Source: CBDCYS01 sp965226245 (GTDB lineage: Bacteria > Acidobacteriota > Terriglobia > Bryobacterales > UBA6623). From it: DNA of 64,000 bases. Position numbers and translations under genes: made by a program. Shown piece after piece: positions 27,195-36,717 of the stretch; positions within the stretch are counted from its first letter, which is position 1; every line of letters starts with the position of its first letter. The stretch spans positions 3,162,001 to 3,226,000 of the forward strand of contig CBDDCL010000015.1 in NCBI GenBank assembly GCA_965226245.1, in the 5' to 3' direction. The notes under the pieces were generated by a model that was not told where the DNA came from, searched no databases, and saw only the letters and a list, made by a program, of their open reading frames with translations.

Positions 27195-29493
27195 TCAGGG
27201 CGTTCGATTTGTCACCAGCAGGTTGCCGTACGGATCGACTTCCGCTTGAAAGCCGGAGTGGATGACGGACGTCGAGTCGAGTTCCTCCACAATCGCCGGA
27301 CCCTCGAATCGGTGACCGGGAGACAGCCGGTAGCGATCATAGATCGGCGTTTCCTCGAAACTCTTTTCCTCCGCGAAGAAGACGGGACGAACTTCGCGCC
27401 GCGCCTGTTCCAAGTCATACCCGCTCTGCGCCAGTACCCGAAGCTTGGGTTTCTCGATCGACCCGATTGCGGTGACGCGAAAGGTGACGAACTCCACTTC
27501 TTCTTCCGTGTAGGCGTGACCATACGCGCGCTCGTGCTCTTGATGGAAGCGGGCGACGACGTCACGCAGTGAGTCCTCGGTGAGTGCTTCCGAGGAGCAG
27601 GCCACCGGCATTTCATGAGACTGCCCGGCGTAGCGCGCCTCGATCTCTCGCTGGAATCTCATGCGCTCGGCGGGCATTCCATCGCGCGTCAACGTCTGTT
27701 TGCCGTCGGCCTCCATGGCGCCGAACAGGCGGCTGATCTCCGCCGGTTCGGCGCCGGCGGCCTTCGTCACGTGCGTGTGCGAGAACTCGTGGCGCAGGTC
27801 GGTGACCAGCAGGCCCAGCGCCGACTTTGTGCCCGGGCTTGGCGGAATGATGAGAAGCGGAATCTGCATTTCAGCCATCAATCGATTGGCGTGAAGCGGA
27901 GCGGCGCCTCCGGAAACGACCATGGCCAAATCGCGCGGATCGTATCCGCGTCTCACCGTGACCAGCCGCAGCGCGTTGATCATGGCGGCATTCGCAATTT
28001 CAACGATCCCGTTGGCTGCCGCAACCGCATCGAGGCCCATCGGTTCGCCGCAGTTGCACGCGATGCCGTCTTTGGCGGCGTCCGGGTCCAGTTGCATCTC
28101 GCCGCCAAGAAAGTAAGCAGGATTGATACGGCCCAGGACGAGGTTCGCATCCGTGATGGTCGGCTCTTCCCCGCCCTTCCCATAACAGATCGGACCGGGG
28201 TCCGCCCCGGCGCTCCGCGGGCCGACGCGAAGGATGTTGCCCGAGTCGACCCACGCGATGCTGCCCCCGCCGGCGCCAATCTCCACTAGATCGATCACCC
28301 TAAAAACGGCAGTTGGTCGTCTTCGAACCGCCCCAACCTTGTGACGAGACGTCAGTTGGACCCGAGTGTCATCGGGGACCGGCGGGTGAAGATTGCAACT
28401 GCTCCGCAGTTGCAATATCAGCACATAAGATACGTTCTTTCAATATGTTACAACGAATGCTAGAACGTCCAACTGCCGTTTTTAGGATCACAGGCGTGCG
28501 GATGGGATATCCACTGCCGCGAGACTCCCCGAACCCGGCCACGGCTTGGCCACCCAGCTCGTATTCTTTGGTGATCTTGGGTTGCCCGTCGAGGATCAGT
28601 CCCGCCTTGGTGGTCGTTCCTCCCATGTCGAGCGAGATCAGGTCTCGCCGCCCGACCGCCTCGGCGACAAAGTTCGCAGCGATCACGCCCGCCGCCGGCC
28701 CTGACTCCACCATGTAGACAGGCTTCTCCGCCGCGGTGTTGAAGGTCAACACACCGCCATTCGACTGCATGACGAGCAACTCGGCTTTCACCCGCCGCGT
28801 CTTGAGCTGGTCCGCAAGGGCCGTCAAGTAAGAACTAACGACCGGCCGCAAGCATGCGTTCACGACGGTCGTACTGGCGCGGAAATATTCACGAAACTCC
28901 GGCAGCACATCGGAAGAGAGCGAAACGGCGAGCTGTGGATTGCGCTTGAGCAGGATGTCGCGTATCTGCTGCTCGTGGGCCGGGTTGCTGTAAGGAGTGG
29001 AGCAGGCACACCGCGACCGACTCGACCTCTTCCTTCTCGAGTTCATCCGCGATCTGCTCGACACGCGACAGGTCGAGAGCCACGAGCACCTGCCTCCGGC
29101 ATCCAACCGCTCCGGCGCCTCATAGGCAAGGTTGCGAGGGACCAATGGCCGTGGCTTCTCGAAATGGACGTCGTAGAGCGACGGCCGGACTTGGCGAGCG
29201 ATCTCGAGCATGTCGCCGAAACCGGCGGTGGTGATGAAGGCCGTCTTCGGCGTCTTGCCTTCGATCAGTGCATTCGTCGCGACGGTGGTGCCGTGCACGA
29301 GATAAGCCACGCTTTCGGGTTCGAGGTTCGCCTTCTCCAAGATTCTTGTCAGCGCTTCCAAGAAGCCGGCCGACGGGTCGTCCGGTGTCGTGGGCACCTT
29401 GGCGATCTCGGTCTCGCCGGTCTCCTCCGACACCAACACCGCGTCAGTGAACGTGCCCCCGACGTCGATACCCAAACGATACGAGTTGCTCAT
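27195..29493 (-). pseudogene. hyuA: Hydantoinase/oxoprolinase subunit A, interrupted
   Basis: The N-terminal half starts MSNSYRLGIDVGGTFTDAVLV with the ASKHA ATP-binding motif, followed by HGTTVATNAL and LDMGGTTTKAGL. The second half resumes after a MITE as IDLVEIGAGGGSIAWVD and continues to the C-terminal end at 27195. Removing the MITE and one 5-bp repeat restores PVIDLVEIG. Between about 29090 and 28980 two compensating frameshifts scramble some 40 residues. The family performs ATP-dependent ring opening of hydantoins, oxoproline or related compounds with HyuB. The start overlaps the hyuB stop (ATGA). Confidence 0.85.
28299..28486. mobile_element. 188-bp MITE inside hyuA
   Basis: The ends are perfect 18-bp inverted repeats, CCTAAAAACGGCAGTTGG, flanked by ATCAC on both sides (28294-28298 and 28487-28491). 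The interior holds no coding frame but has a perfect hairpin at 28392-28416 (ATTGCAACTGC-TCC-GCAGTTGCAAT). The CCT start and 5-bp duplication resemble the deleted IS1380 element at 21.3 kb, so an IS1380-type transposase may have moved it. This is inference. Confidence 0.88.
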
Positions 29494-29974
29494 CCTCCGG
29501 TTGCCTTCTGCTCCAGCAGGCGCCGGAGCCTTCCTGTTTCTTCGTAGTCGATCGAGAGGCTTTGGGGATCAATCACCACCCCGTAGCGCTCCTTCGCCCG
29601 GTCGAGGCTAGCCTTACGCTCCCGGACGTCGCGAAGCACAAGCGCCGGATCCCGCTCGCCCGGCGGACCGTAGCCGCCACCGCCGCAAGTTTCCATCCGA
29701 ATCGCTTCGCCTTGTCTGATCGTCACGCTGATCTTCGAGCCTAGCGGTTTCTCGACACCGTTCGAGATCAGAGAATACTTGGCGCACTTACCGTCTTCTC
29801 CGCCGAACAATCCCCAGGGTGGAAACTTGGCCCGGTCCGCCAGAATCGTGAACACCGGTTCGTGGTCCAGGAACTCATACGGGTGCGCGACATAGAAGTG
29901 AGTATTTCAGCAGGCTCTTTATTGTGGCCAATATCCTTGCGTATGTGTTACGCTAGGAACAGGAGGTCACTTCC

Positions 29975-30376
29975 ATGCCTGATTCCCTCGAGCAACTGCA
30001 GCAACAGCGTACCGACATCGTCCGCCAGATCGGCGAGCTGGGCGATCTGCGCCCCGGTTCGATCACCAGCACCTCGGGGCGTTGCGGCAAACCAAGCTGC
30101 CGCTGCCATCGCCCCGGTCAACCGGGGCACGGTCCCCATACCCGCCTCACCTATAAGGCCGGTCGTAAGACCGTCACCGAGTCGCTGCCGACTCCGGCCG
30201 CGCTGGGCAAAGCCGAGCGCGAAGTGGCCGAGTTCCGCAAGTTCCAGCAACTGAGCCGCGAGTTCGTGGAGCTCAATACCCGCATCTGCAAACAGCGGCC
30301 GCTGCAGCTTGAGGCGCAGACCCCCCAGGAAAAAAAACGGCCGCCGCCATCCAGCAAGAGGTCGCGCGCGAACTAG
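29975..30376 (+). CDS. ISKra4 upstream ORF (DUF6788-like)
   Basis: The 133-residue product begins MPDSLEQLQQQRTDIVRQIGEL (coiled-coil-like), followed by TSGRCGKPSCRC, a Cys-rich motif, and GPHTRLTYK. Such ORFs commonly precede ISKra4 transposases. It ends in an A8 run (30330-30337). Slipping by -1 there would continue as TAAAIQQEVARELDQLL directly into the transposase frame, so the two may be made as one fusion protein. Confidence 0.65.
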   Translation: MPDSLEQLQQQRTDIVRQIGELGDLRPGSITSTSGRCGKPSCRCHRPGQPGHGPHTRLTYKAGRKTVTESLPTPAALGKAEREVAEFRKFQQLSREFVELNTRICKQRPLQLEAQTPQEKKRPPPSSKRSRAN

Positions 30377-31397
30377 ACCAGCTATTGCGCGTGCTGTTCA
30401 GCGGGCGGCGCAAGACAGGCCACTGGGATCTGGAAGCCGTCGAGATGGCGGTGCGCTCGGCGATGCACCAAGCTGGCGCCGCCGCCCTCTCCGAACTGCT
30501 GCAATGGGCAGCCCCAGCGGCCGGCCAGCGGAGCCTTCCCTGTTGTTGCGGCCACCAAGCTCACTACCGGGAACTGCGCTCCAAGTCGGTTCTCACCGCC
30601 CTGGGCAGGGTGCATATATCGCGCCCCTACTACCTGTGCGGGCACTGTCACAGCGGCCAATTTCCGGCCGACGCTGAACTCGACATCGCCCAAACGGAAT
30701 GCTCTCCTGGGGTACGCCGTATGCAGGCGATGGTGGGCCAGGAGGCTCCCTTCGATCACGGGCGCCGGCAGCTGGAACTGCTGGCGGGTCTGGAAGTGAC
30801 CGCCAAGGCGGTGGAGCGGACGGCGGAGGGGATTGGAGAGGATATCGCGGCGCGGGAGCAGAGCGAGATCCAGCGGGCGATGCAGTTGGAGCTGCCGCTG
30901 GTGGTGGGGGAACCCGTTCCGATCCTGTACATCGAAATGGATGGGACCGGAATTCCGGTGGTGCGCAAAGAGACGGTGGGCCGAGCGGGCAAAAGGAAGG
31001 GAGAGGCGGCCCACACCCGCGAAGCTAAGTTGGGCTGCGTGTTCACTCAAACGAAGTGGGACGAAGAGGGCTACCCCATCCGCGATCCGGACTCGACCAG
31101 CTACAGCGGCGCCATTGAGACCGCCGACGAGTTTGGCAAACGCATGTATGTGGAGGCTTGGAAGCGGGGCTGGAGCCGGGCACGCAAGAAGGTCGTGCTG
31201 GGAGATGGCGCCGAATGGATCTGGAACATTGCCCAGCAGCAGTTTCCCGGCGCCATTCAGATCGTCGACCTCTATCACGCCCGCCAGCACTTGTGGGACC
31301 TGGCACGCCAGCTTCATCCCCACGACAAGGCCCAGCAACGGTGTTGGATCACGATCCATCAGGACCACCTCGACCAGGGGCGGATGGAAGAGTTAGT

Positions 31398-33355
31398 CCG
31401 AAGTTCCAGGGGCCGATTTCGGCGTAAGAGTAACCAAGAAAGGGAGTTAGGGCCGGTTTGGGGTGGTCTCGAAGTGCTTTTTGTAGCCACTAATTAGTGA
31501 CTTTCTTCTGGACTTTTTGCTCTAGATATGCTATCATAGCTTTATGCCATCTAGATCAGGTGCTGTTCATGTAGCCACCACTACTCGCCGCTACAAAAAC
31601 AAAATCTATACCTCCCACCTGCTCCGCCGCTCCTTTCGCGCCGGCCAGCAGGTCAAACACGAAACCCTCGGCAACCTCTCCCACCTGCCCGATTCCCTCA
31701 TCGACGTCATCCGCCGCTCGCTCGCCGGCGAATCCTTTGTCCCCGCCAGCGAGGCTTTCCTGGTCGAACGCTCCCGCCCCCACGGTCACGTTGAAGCTGT
31801 TCTCGGCACGCTCCGCCAGCTCGGCCTCGAACGCCTGCTGGGGTCCAAACCCTCGCGCCAGCGCGACCTCGTCGTGGCCATGATCGTCGAGCGGCTGCTG
31901 CATCCCGGCTCGAAACTGGCCACCACCAGGCTGTGGCAGCACTCCACGCTGGCTGAGCAGCTGGGCGTCGAAGACGCCGACGAAAACGACCTCTACGCGG
32001 CGCTGGACTGGCTGCTGGCCCGCCAAAAACGCATCGAAAAGAAGCTCGCGGCGCGGCATCTCGCGGCCGGCGACACCGTGCTCTACGACGTCTCCAGCAG
32101 CTACTACGAAGGACGCCACTGCCCGCTGGCGGCGTTCGGCCACAGCCGCGACCGCAAAAAGGGCAAGCCGATCATCGTCTACGGCGTGCTCGCCGACAGC
32201 CAAGGACGGCCGTTGGCGGTCAGCGTCTACCCCGGCAACACGGGCGATCCGGCGACGCTGCCCGATCAGGTCGACACGCTGCGGCGGCGCTTCGGGCTCG
32301 AGCGCGTGGTGCTGGTGGGCGACCGCGGTTTGTGGACCCAAACGCAGATTGAAAACCTGCGGCGGCATCCCGGGCTGGGCTGGATCTCGGCGCTGCGCGC
32401 GCCCGCGCTGCGGCGGCTGGCCGACGGCGGCGAGTTGCAGTTGTCGTTGTTCGACAAGAAGAACTTGGCCGAAATTCGCTCCCCCGACTATCCCGGCGAG
32501 CGCCTGGTGGCCTGTTATAACCCGCTGCTGGCCGAGGAGCGCGGGCGCAAGCGCGGCGAGCTGCTGGCGGCCACCGAGAAGGAATTCGAGCGCATCGAGG
32601 CCGAGGTGGCGCGGCGCAAACGCACCCCGCTGACCGCCGCCGAGATCGGACGCAAGGCGGGCCGCGTGCAGGACCGCTACAAGATGGGCAAGCATTTTGA
32701 GACGACCATCGGCGAGGGCGTTTTCCGCTGGCGGCGGCGCACGGCGGCGGTCGAAGCAGAAGCGGCGCTGGACGGCATCTACGTCATCCGCAGCAGCGAA
32801 AAGAAGGCCGATCTGAAGGCCGAAGACGCGGTGCGTTCCTACAAGAGTTTGGCCCGCGTGGAGCGGGTGTTTCGCTGCATGAAAGGCGCGGATCTGCGGG
32901 TGCGGCCGACCTTTCACCGCACGCCGGACCATGTGCGGGCGCATATTTTTTTGTGTCTGCTGGCCTATTACGTGGAGTGGCGGATGCGCCAAGCGTGGGC
33001 GGAGTTGCTGTTTGAAGACGAGCAGCTGGAGGCCGGCCGGCAGCAACGCGATCCGGTGGCGCCGGCCGAGCCTTCGGCGGCGGTGAAGAAGAAAAAGGCG
33101 AGCCGCCGCACCTCGGAGGGCTTGCCCGTGCACAGCTTCCAGACGTTGCTCGACGCCCTGGCGACGCGCTGCCAAAACACCTGCCGGGTCGGCGGCGAGG
33201 GGAGCGCGGCGACGTTCGAACAACGGACCGCGCCGACGGCGCTGCAAAAGCGGGCCTTGGAGCTGCTGGGCCTGTAGCCAGAAGAGCGAATTTCACCAGG
33301 TGCCTTTGCGCCTTAGAATCAATGACTTACTGTCGTTTTGCCCCTGGAACTTCGG
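31398..33355 (+). mobile_element. IS1634-family element nested in ISKra4
   Basis: The inverted ends are CCGAAGTTCCAGGGGC. The flanking 6-mers GTTAGT (31392-31397) and GCTAGT (33356-33361) differ by one base. Removing the element plus one 6-mer restores the ISKra4 transposase frame (MEELVCSLRSV), which supports the boundaries. Confidence 0.85.
31544..33277 (+). CDS. IS1634-family transposase (577 aa)
   Basis: The protein opens YLxx-like with RRYKNKIYTSHLLRRSFRAG. The DDE elements are VLYDVSSSYYEGRHCPLAAFG (first Asp) and RVVLVGDRGLWTQ (second Asp), with VERVFRCMKGADLRVRP near the third catalytic position. The C-terminal DHVRAHIFLCLLAYYVEW helix is typical. It is full length with no stops. Confidence 0.9.
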   Translation: MPSRSGAVHVATTTRRYKNKIYTSHLLRRSFRAGQQVKHETLGNLSHLPDSLIDVIRRSLAGESFVPASEAFLVERSRPHGHVEAVLGTLRQLGLERLLGSKPSRQRDLVVAMIVERLLHPGSKLATTRLWQHSTLAEQLGVEDADENDLYAALDWLLARQKRIEKKLAARHLAAGDTVLYDVSSSYYEGRHCPLAAFGHSRDRKKGKPIIVYGVLADSQGRPLAVSVYPGNTGDPATLPDQVDTLRRRFGLERVVLVGDRGLWTQTQIENLRRHPGLGWISALRAPALRRLADGGELQLSLFDKKNLAEIRSPDYPGERLVACYNPLLAEERGRKRGELLAATEKEFERIEAEVARRKRTPLTAAEIGRKAGRVQDRYKMGKHFETTIGEGVFRWRRRTAAVEAEAALDGIYVIRSSEKKADLKAEDAVRSYKSLARVERVFRCMKGADLRVRPTFHRTPDHVRAHIFLCLLAYYVEWRMRQAWAELLFEDEQLEAGRQQRDPVAPAEPSAAVKKKKASRRTSEGLPVHSFQTLLDALATRCQNTCRVGGEGSAATFEQRTAPTALQKRALELLGL

Positions 33356-35001
33356 GCTAGTGTGCTCGCTGCGGTCGGTCGAATGCTCGAGTCCCCAACT
33401 CGCGGAAGAGTTCCGCGACGAAGCCAAATACTTTGAAAAGAATGCCAAGCGGATGCGCTACCCAGAGTTTCGGCGCCAGCATCTGTTTGTCGGCTCGGGA
33501 GTGATCGAGGCCGGCTGCAAGAGCGTCATCGGCTCTCGCCTGAAACGGTCGGGCATGTTCTGGACCGTCCGCGGAGCCAACGCGATTCTGGCCCTTCGTT
33601 GCTGCCACCACAACGGCCGCTTCGAGGACTATTGGGAGGCCCGAGCGGCTTGAGCTCCACTTTCATGTCGCACACCCAACTCATACTCGCGGCACAGCCC
33701 GAGCCCGCCTCGAAAGCGGCCGGGGCCGTCGGAGTCGGGAATGACGCTGTAGCGGGTGATGCGCACCGGGTAGTACTGTTCGGTCTCTTCCACCGGCGCG
33801 TTCTGGGTATTTTGGGCGTGTGTTTGAACGGCGTCGGGTCCGTCCGAGTTAAAGCGCCCCCCGTAGCCGCCCGCTAGCGTTTCGAGGAAGCAATAGTATT
33901 GGCCGGTTCGGGGATCGATCCCTCCGAAACCGGCATGACAGATCATCGCCTTCGTGCCCGCGGGTACTCGTTCCGGAAGCGCCTCGGAGAACGCCTTGAA
34001 GAGCACGTCACACAGCCGGGCGCAGACTTCCCAGCCTCCCACGATCGCCGTCGGTGGCCTCGGATTGACCGCCAGACCCTCGGGCGCGATCACGTGAATC
34101 GGCTGGTAAAAGCCCTCGTTGAGTGGGATGTCCGGATCGACGAGACACTTCAACACGTAGACGCAGGCGGTGAACGTCTGCGTCAGGTTGCAGTTCATCG
34201 GCGCGGGTCTCTGCGCGTCGGTGCCGGAAAAATCAAACGTCACTTCCCCTTGGTCGACGGTCACGCAGACCTTCAAACGAACAGGCCGATCCGTGATTCC
34301 GTCGTCGTCCAACAAGCCCTCGGCCTCGAACCGGCCCTCGGGGAGCTTGCGCACCTCCTCGCGAGCCCTCTGCTCGCTGTAGGCAATGAGCCTGTCGATG
34401 TAGAAACGAATCGTCCCCGTCCCGTGGCGTTCGAGCAGATGAGTCAAGCGCCGAATGCCGATGCTGTTGGCTGCAATCTGCGCCCGAAGGTCGCCTGCCA
34501 CCTCTTTCTTCGCGCGCACGTTCGCGAGCAGCATCTTCAACACGTCGTCAACCAGCGTGCCCCCGGATAGCAGTTTGATCACCGGCAGGATGACCCCTTC
34601 CTGATAGATCTCCTGGAAGGCCCCGATGCTCGCCGGCGCGCCGCCGCCGACATCGACATGGTGGCAGGTGTTGGCAACAAAGCCGATCAGTTCGTCCTCA
34701 TGGAAGAACGGTGTGATCAGAAAGATGTCGTTGAGATGACTGGCCTGGCGGTGAGGATCGTTGACGAGCAGGCCGTCGCCCGGCCGAAGCCTCTCGGCCC
34801 CGTATTCCGCCACGGCGCGAGGGACGATCCGCCCGATCGTCACCAGATGAGCGGGCTGGCAAAACGCCTGCGCCACCATGCGGCCTTGCGCATCGACGAA
34901 GGCACACGAATAGTCGAGCCGTGTTTTGATATTCGTCGAGTAGGCCGTCCGTTGCAGGCAGACGGACATCTCCTCGGCGGCCTCCACCAAGGCATTGCGA
35001 A

Positions 35002-36717
35002 TTACTTCGAAGAGGATGGGGTCGAACTGCATTGAAGGGCGCTCCGCAATCGGTCTGTCTCGCTAAAGTCGATCGTCCCTGAACGGGAATCGATCGCAAC
35101 TCCGTACAACTCCCGCGCTCGATCCGCACTGATCTTGCGCTCGCGAACATCTCGCAGGACGAGCGCGGCTCTCGCTCCCACGCGGGGCCATAACCGCCGC
35201 CACCGCAAGTCTCCAGTCGGATCAGATCGTTTCTTGCAACCGAGATGGTCGTCTTCGAAGGGATTTCGTGATTGGTTCCGTCAGTAATGCGCGCGTAGCG
35301 TGCCGCTTTGCCGGCGGCGCCGCCGAAAAGGCCCCAGGGCGGGTAACGCACCCGATCCGCCAGAATCGTGAACGTCGGTTCGTGATCAATGAACTGGTAT
35401 TCCCGGCACAAACCGAGTCCGCCGCGAAACCGCCCTGGGCCGTCGGAGTCCGGGACAAGGCTGTAACGCGTGATGCGCACCGGGTAGTTCTGCTCGGTCT
35501 CTTCGACAGGGGCGTTCTGTGTGTTTTGCACGTGCGTCTGCACGGCGTCGGGCCCGTCGGACGAATGCCGGCCGCCGTACCCTCCCGCCATCGTTTCGTA
35601 AAAGCAGTAGTACTGGCCCGTACGAGGGTCGCGGCCCCCGAAACCGATCTGACAGATCATCCCCTTCGTGCCGGCGGGCACGCGATCGGGAACCGCCGGC
35701 GAGAGTGCCTTGAAGAGAATTTCGCACAGCCGGGCGCACACCTCCCAGCCGCCGACGATGGCCGTCGGGGGCCTCGGGTTGACCGCGGACCCCTCGGGCG
35801 CAATGACGTGGATGGGCTGGTAGAAACCCTCGTTGAGCGGGATGTCGGGGTCTGTCAGACATTTCAGGACGTAGACACAAGCCGTGAAGGTCTGCGTCAG
35901 GTTACAGTTCATCGGCGCCGGCCGTTGCGCGTCCGTGCCGGTGAAATCGAAAGTGACCCGATCCTCCTCGATCGAAACTCTCGCTTTCAGATGCACCGGC
36001 TCACTCGTGATGCCGTCGTCATCCAGGCATCCCTCAGCCTCGAACGTGCCCTGTGGCAGCTTGCGAATCTCGGCCCGCACCCGCTGCTCGCTGTAGTCGA
36101 TCAAGCGGTCCACATAGCGATGAAGCACCTCGGCGCCGTAACGCTTGAAGAGCTGAGTCAAGCGGCGAATGCCGATGTTGCTGGCGGCCACCTGCGCCCG
36201 CAAGTCACCGGCCACTTCCTTGGCCGCCCGCACGTTCACGAGAAACATCTTCAAGACGTCTTCGACCACCTCTCCGCGAGAGAGGAGCTTGACGACCGGA
36301 AGGATGAAGCCCTCCTGATAGACCTCGCGAAAAACACCGCTGCTGGCCGGAGCGCCTCCGCCTACGTCGACGTGATGGCAGGTGTTCGCGACATAGCCGA
36401 TCAGCTTGCCCTCGAAGTAGAACGGTGCGATCAGGAAGACATCGTTCAGGTGACTCGACTGACGATGCGGGTCGTTCACCAGCAGCCCGTCTCCCGGTTC
36501 CAGGTTCTCGGGACCATACTCGGTGACGGCGCGCGGGACGATGCGGCCGGCCGTCACAAGATGCGAAGGCTGGCAAAAGGCTTGCGCCACCATGCGGCCC
36601 GCGGCGTCAACGAAGGCGCAGGAGTAATCGAGGCGCGTCTTGATGTTCGTCGAGTAGGCGGTCCTGCGCAGAGTGACCGACATTTCCTCCGTCGCCTCGA
36701 CGAGCGCGTTGCGAATC
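35002..36717 (-). pseudogene. hyuB: Hydantoinase subunit B (upstream copy), 5' truncated and frameshifted
   Basis: The frame enters from IS256 at 36717 as IRNALVEATEEMSVTLRRTAYSTN; the first ten or so residues and the start are lost. It runs through NDPHRQSSHLND, ANTCHHVDVGG and TCGGGGYGPAWERE. A one-base loss near 35166 then shifts the frame. The correct frame continues ALVLRDVRERKISADRARELYG to a stop at 35002, overlapping the next hyuB by about 30 bp. Tandem hyuB copies with high similarity suggest a local duplication, unless the two subunits had different partners. Confidence 0.85.

Larger units (their letters stand above)
30337..33653 (+). pseudogene. ISKra4-family transposase, interrupted by IS1634
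   Basis: The reading frame runs from the A8 slip site through VLFSGRRKTGHWDLE, a cysteine cluster (PCCCGHQ, CGHC), YIEMDGTGIP and LGDGAEWIW to HLDQGRMEELV at 31397. After the nested IS1634 and one 6-bp repeat it resumes as CSLRSVECSSPQLAEEF and GSGVIEAGCKSVIG and stops at 33653. The three acidic residues sit in MDG, GDG and VIEAG. The interrupted gene cannot give a full transposase. Confidence 0.85.
29881..33677 (+). mobile_element. ISKra4-family element carrying a nested IS1634
   Basis: The ends are imperfect 20-bp inverted repeats, GGGTGCGCGACATAGAAGTG on the left and, read inward, GGGTGTGCGACATGAAAGTG on the right. AACTCATAC is duplicated outside both (29872-29880 and 33678-33686). Without the nested 1958-bp IS1634 the element would be about 1.83 kb. 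It holds a small upstream frame, a frameshifted transposase and the transposase C-terminus beyond the nested IS. Confidence 0.9.
29490..35032 (-). pseudogene. hyuB: Hydantoinase subunit B (downstream copy), split by ISKra4
   Basis: Coding parts are 33687-35032 (MQFDPILFEVIRNALVEAAEEM through LGLCREYE) and 29490-29880 (FLDHEPVFTILADRAK to the C-terminus). They join in frame when the 3797-bp insertion and one 9-bp repeat are removed. The rebuilt protein would be about 575 residues, normal for HyuB. Motifs include NDPHRQASHLND, ANTCHHVDVGG and the glycine-rich ETCGGGGYGP. The stop overlaps the start of hyuA, showing translational coupling in the original operon. It closely resembles the upstream hyuB copy. 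Confidence 0.88.

Noticed and set aside
30699..31028. Gly/Arg-rich frame within ISKra4
   Set aside because: Alternate-frame shadow of the transposase.
31556..33247. 563-codon frame opposite the IS1634 transposase
   Set aside because: It is the antisense of a well-supported transposase; no motif or start signal.
34698..35160. C-terminal 150 residues of the longest upstream-hyuB frame
   Set aside because: They are out-of-frame readings of the hyuB end and of the next hyuB; the correct frame continues after a one-base loss near 35166.
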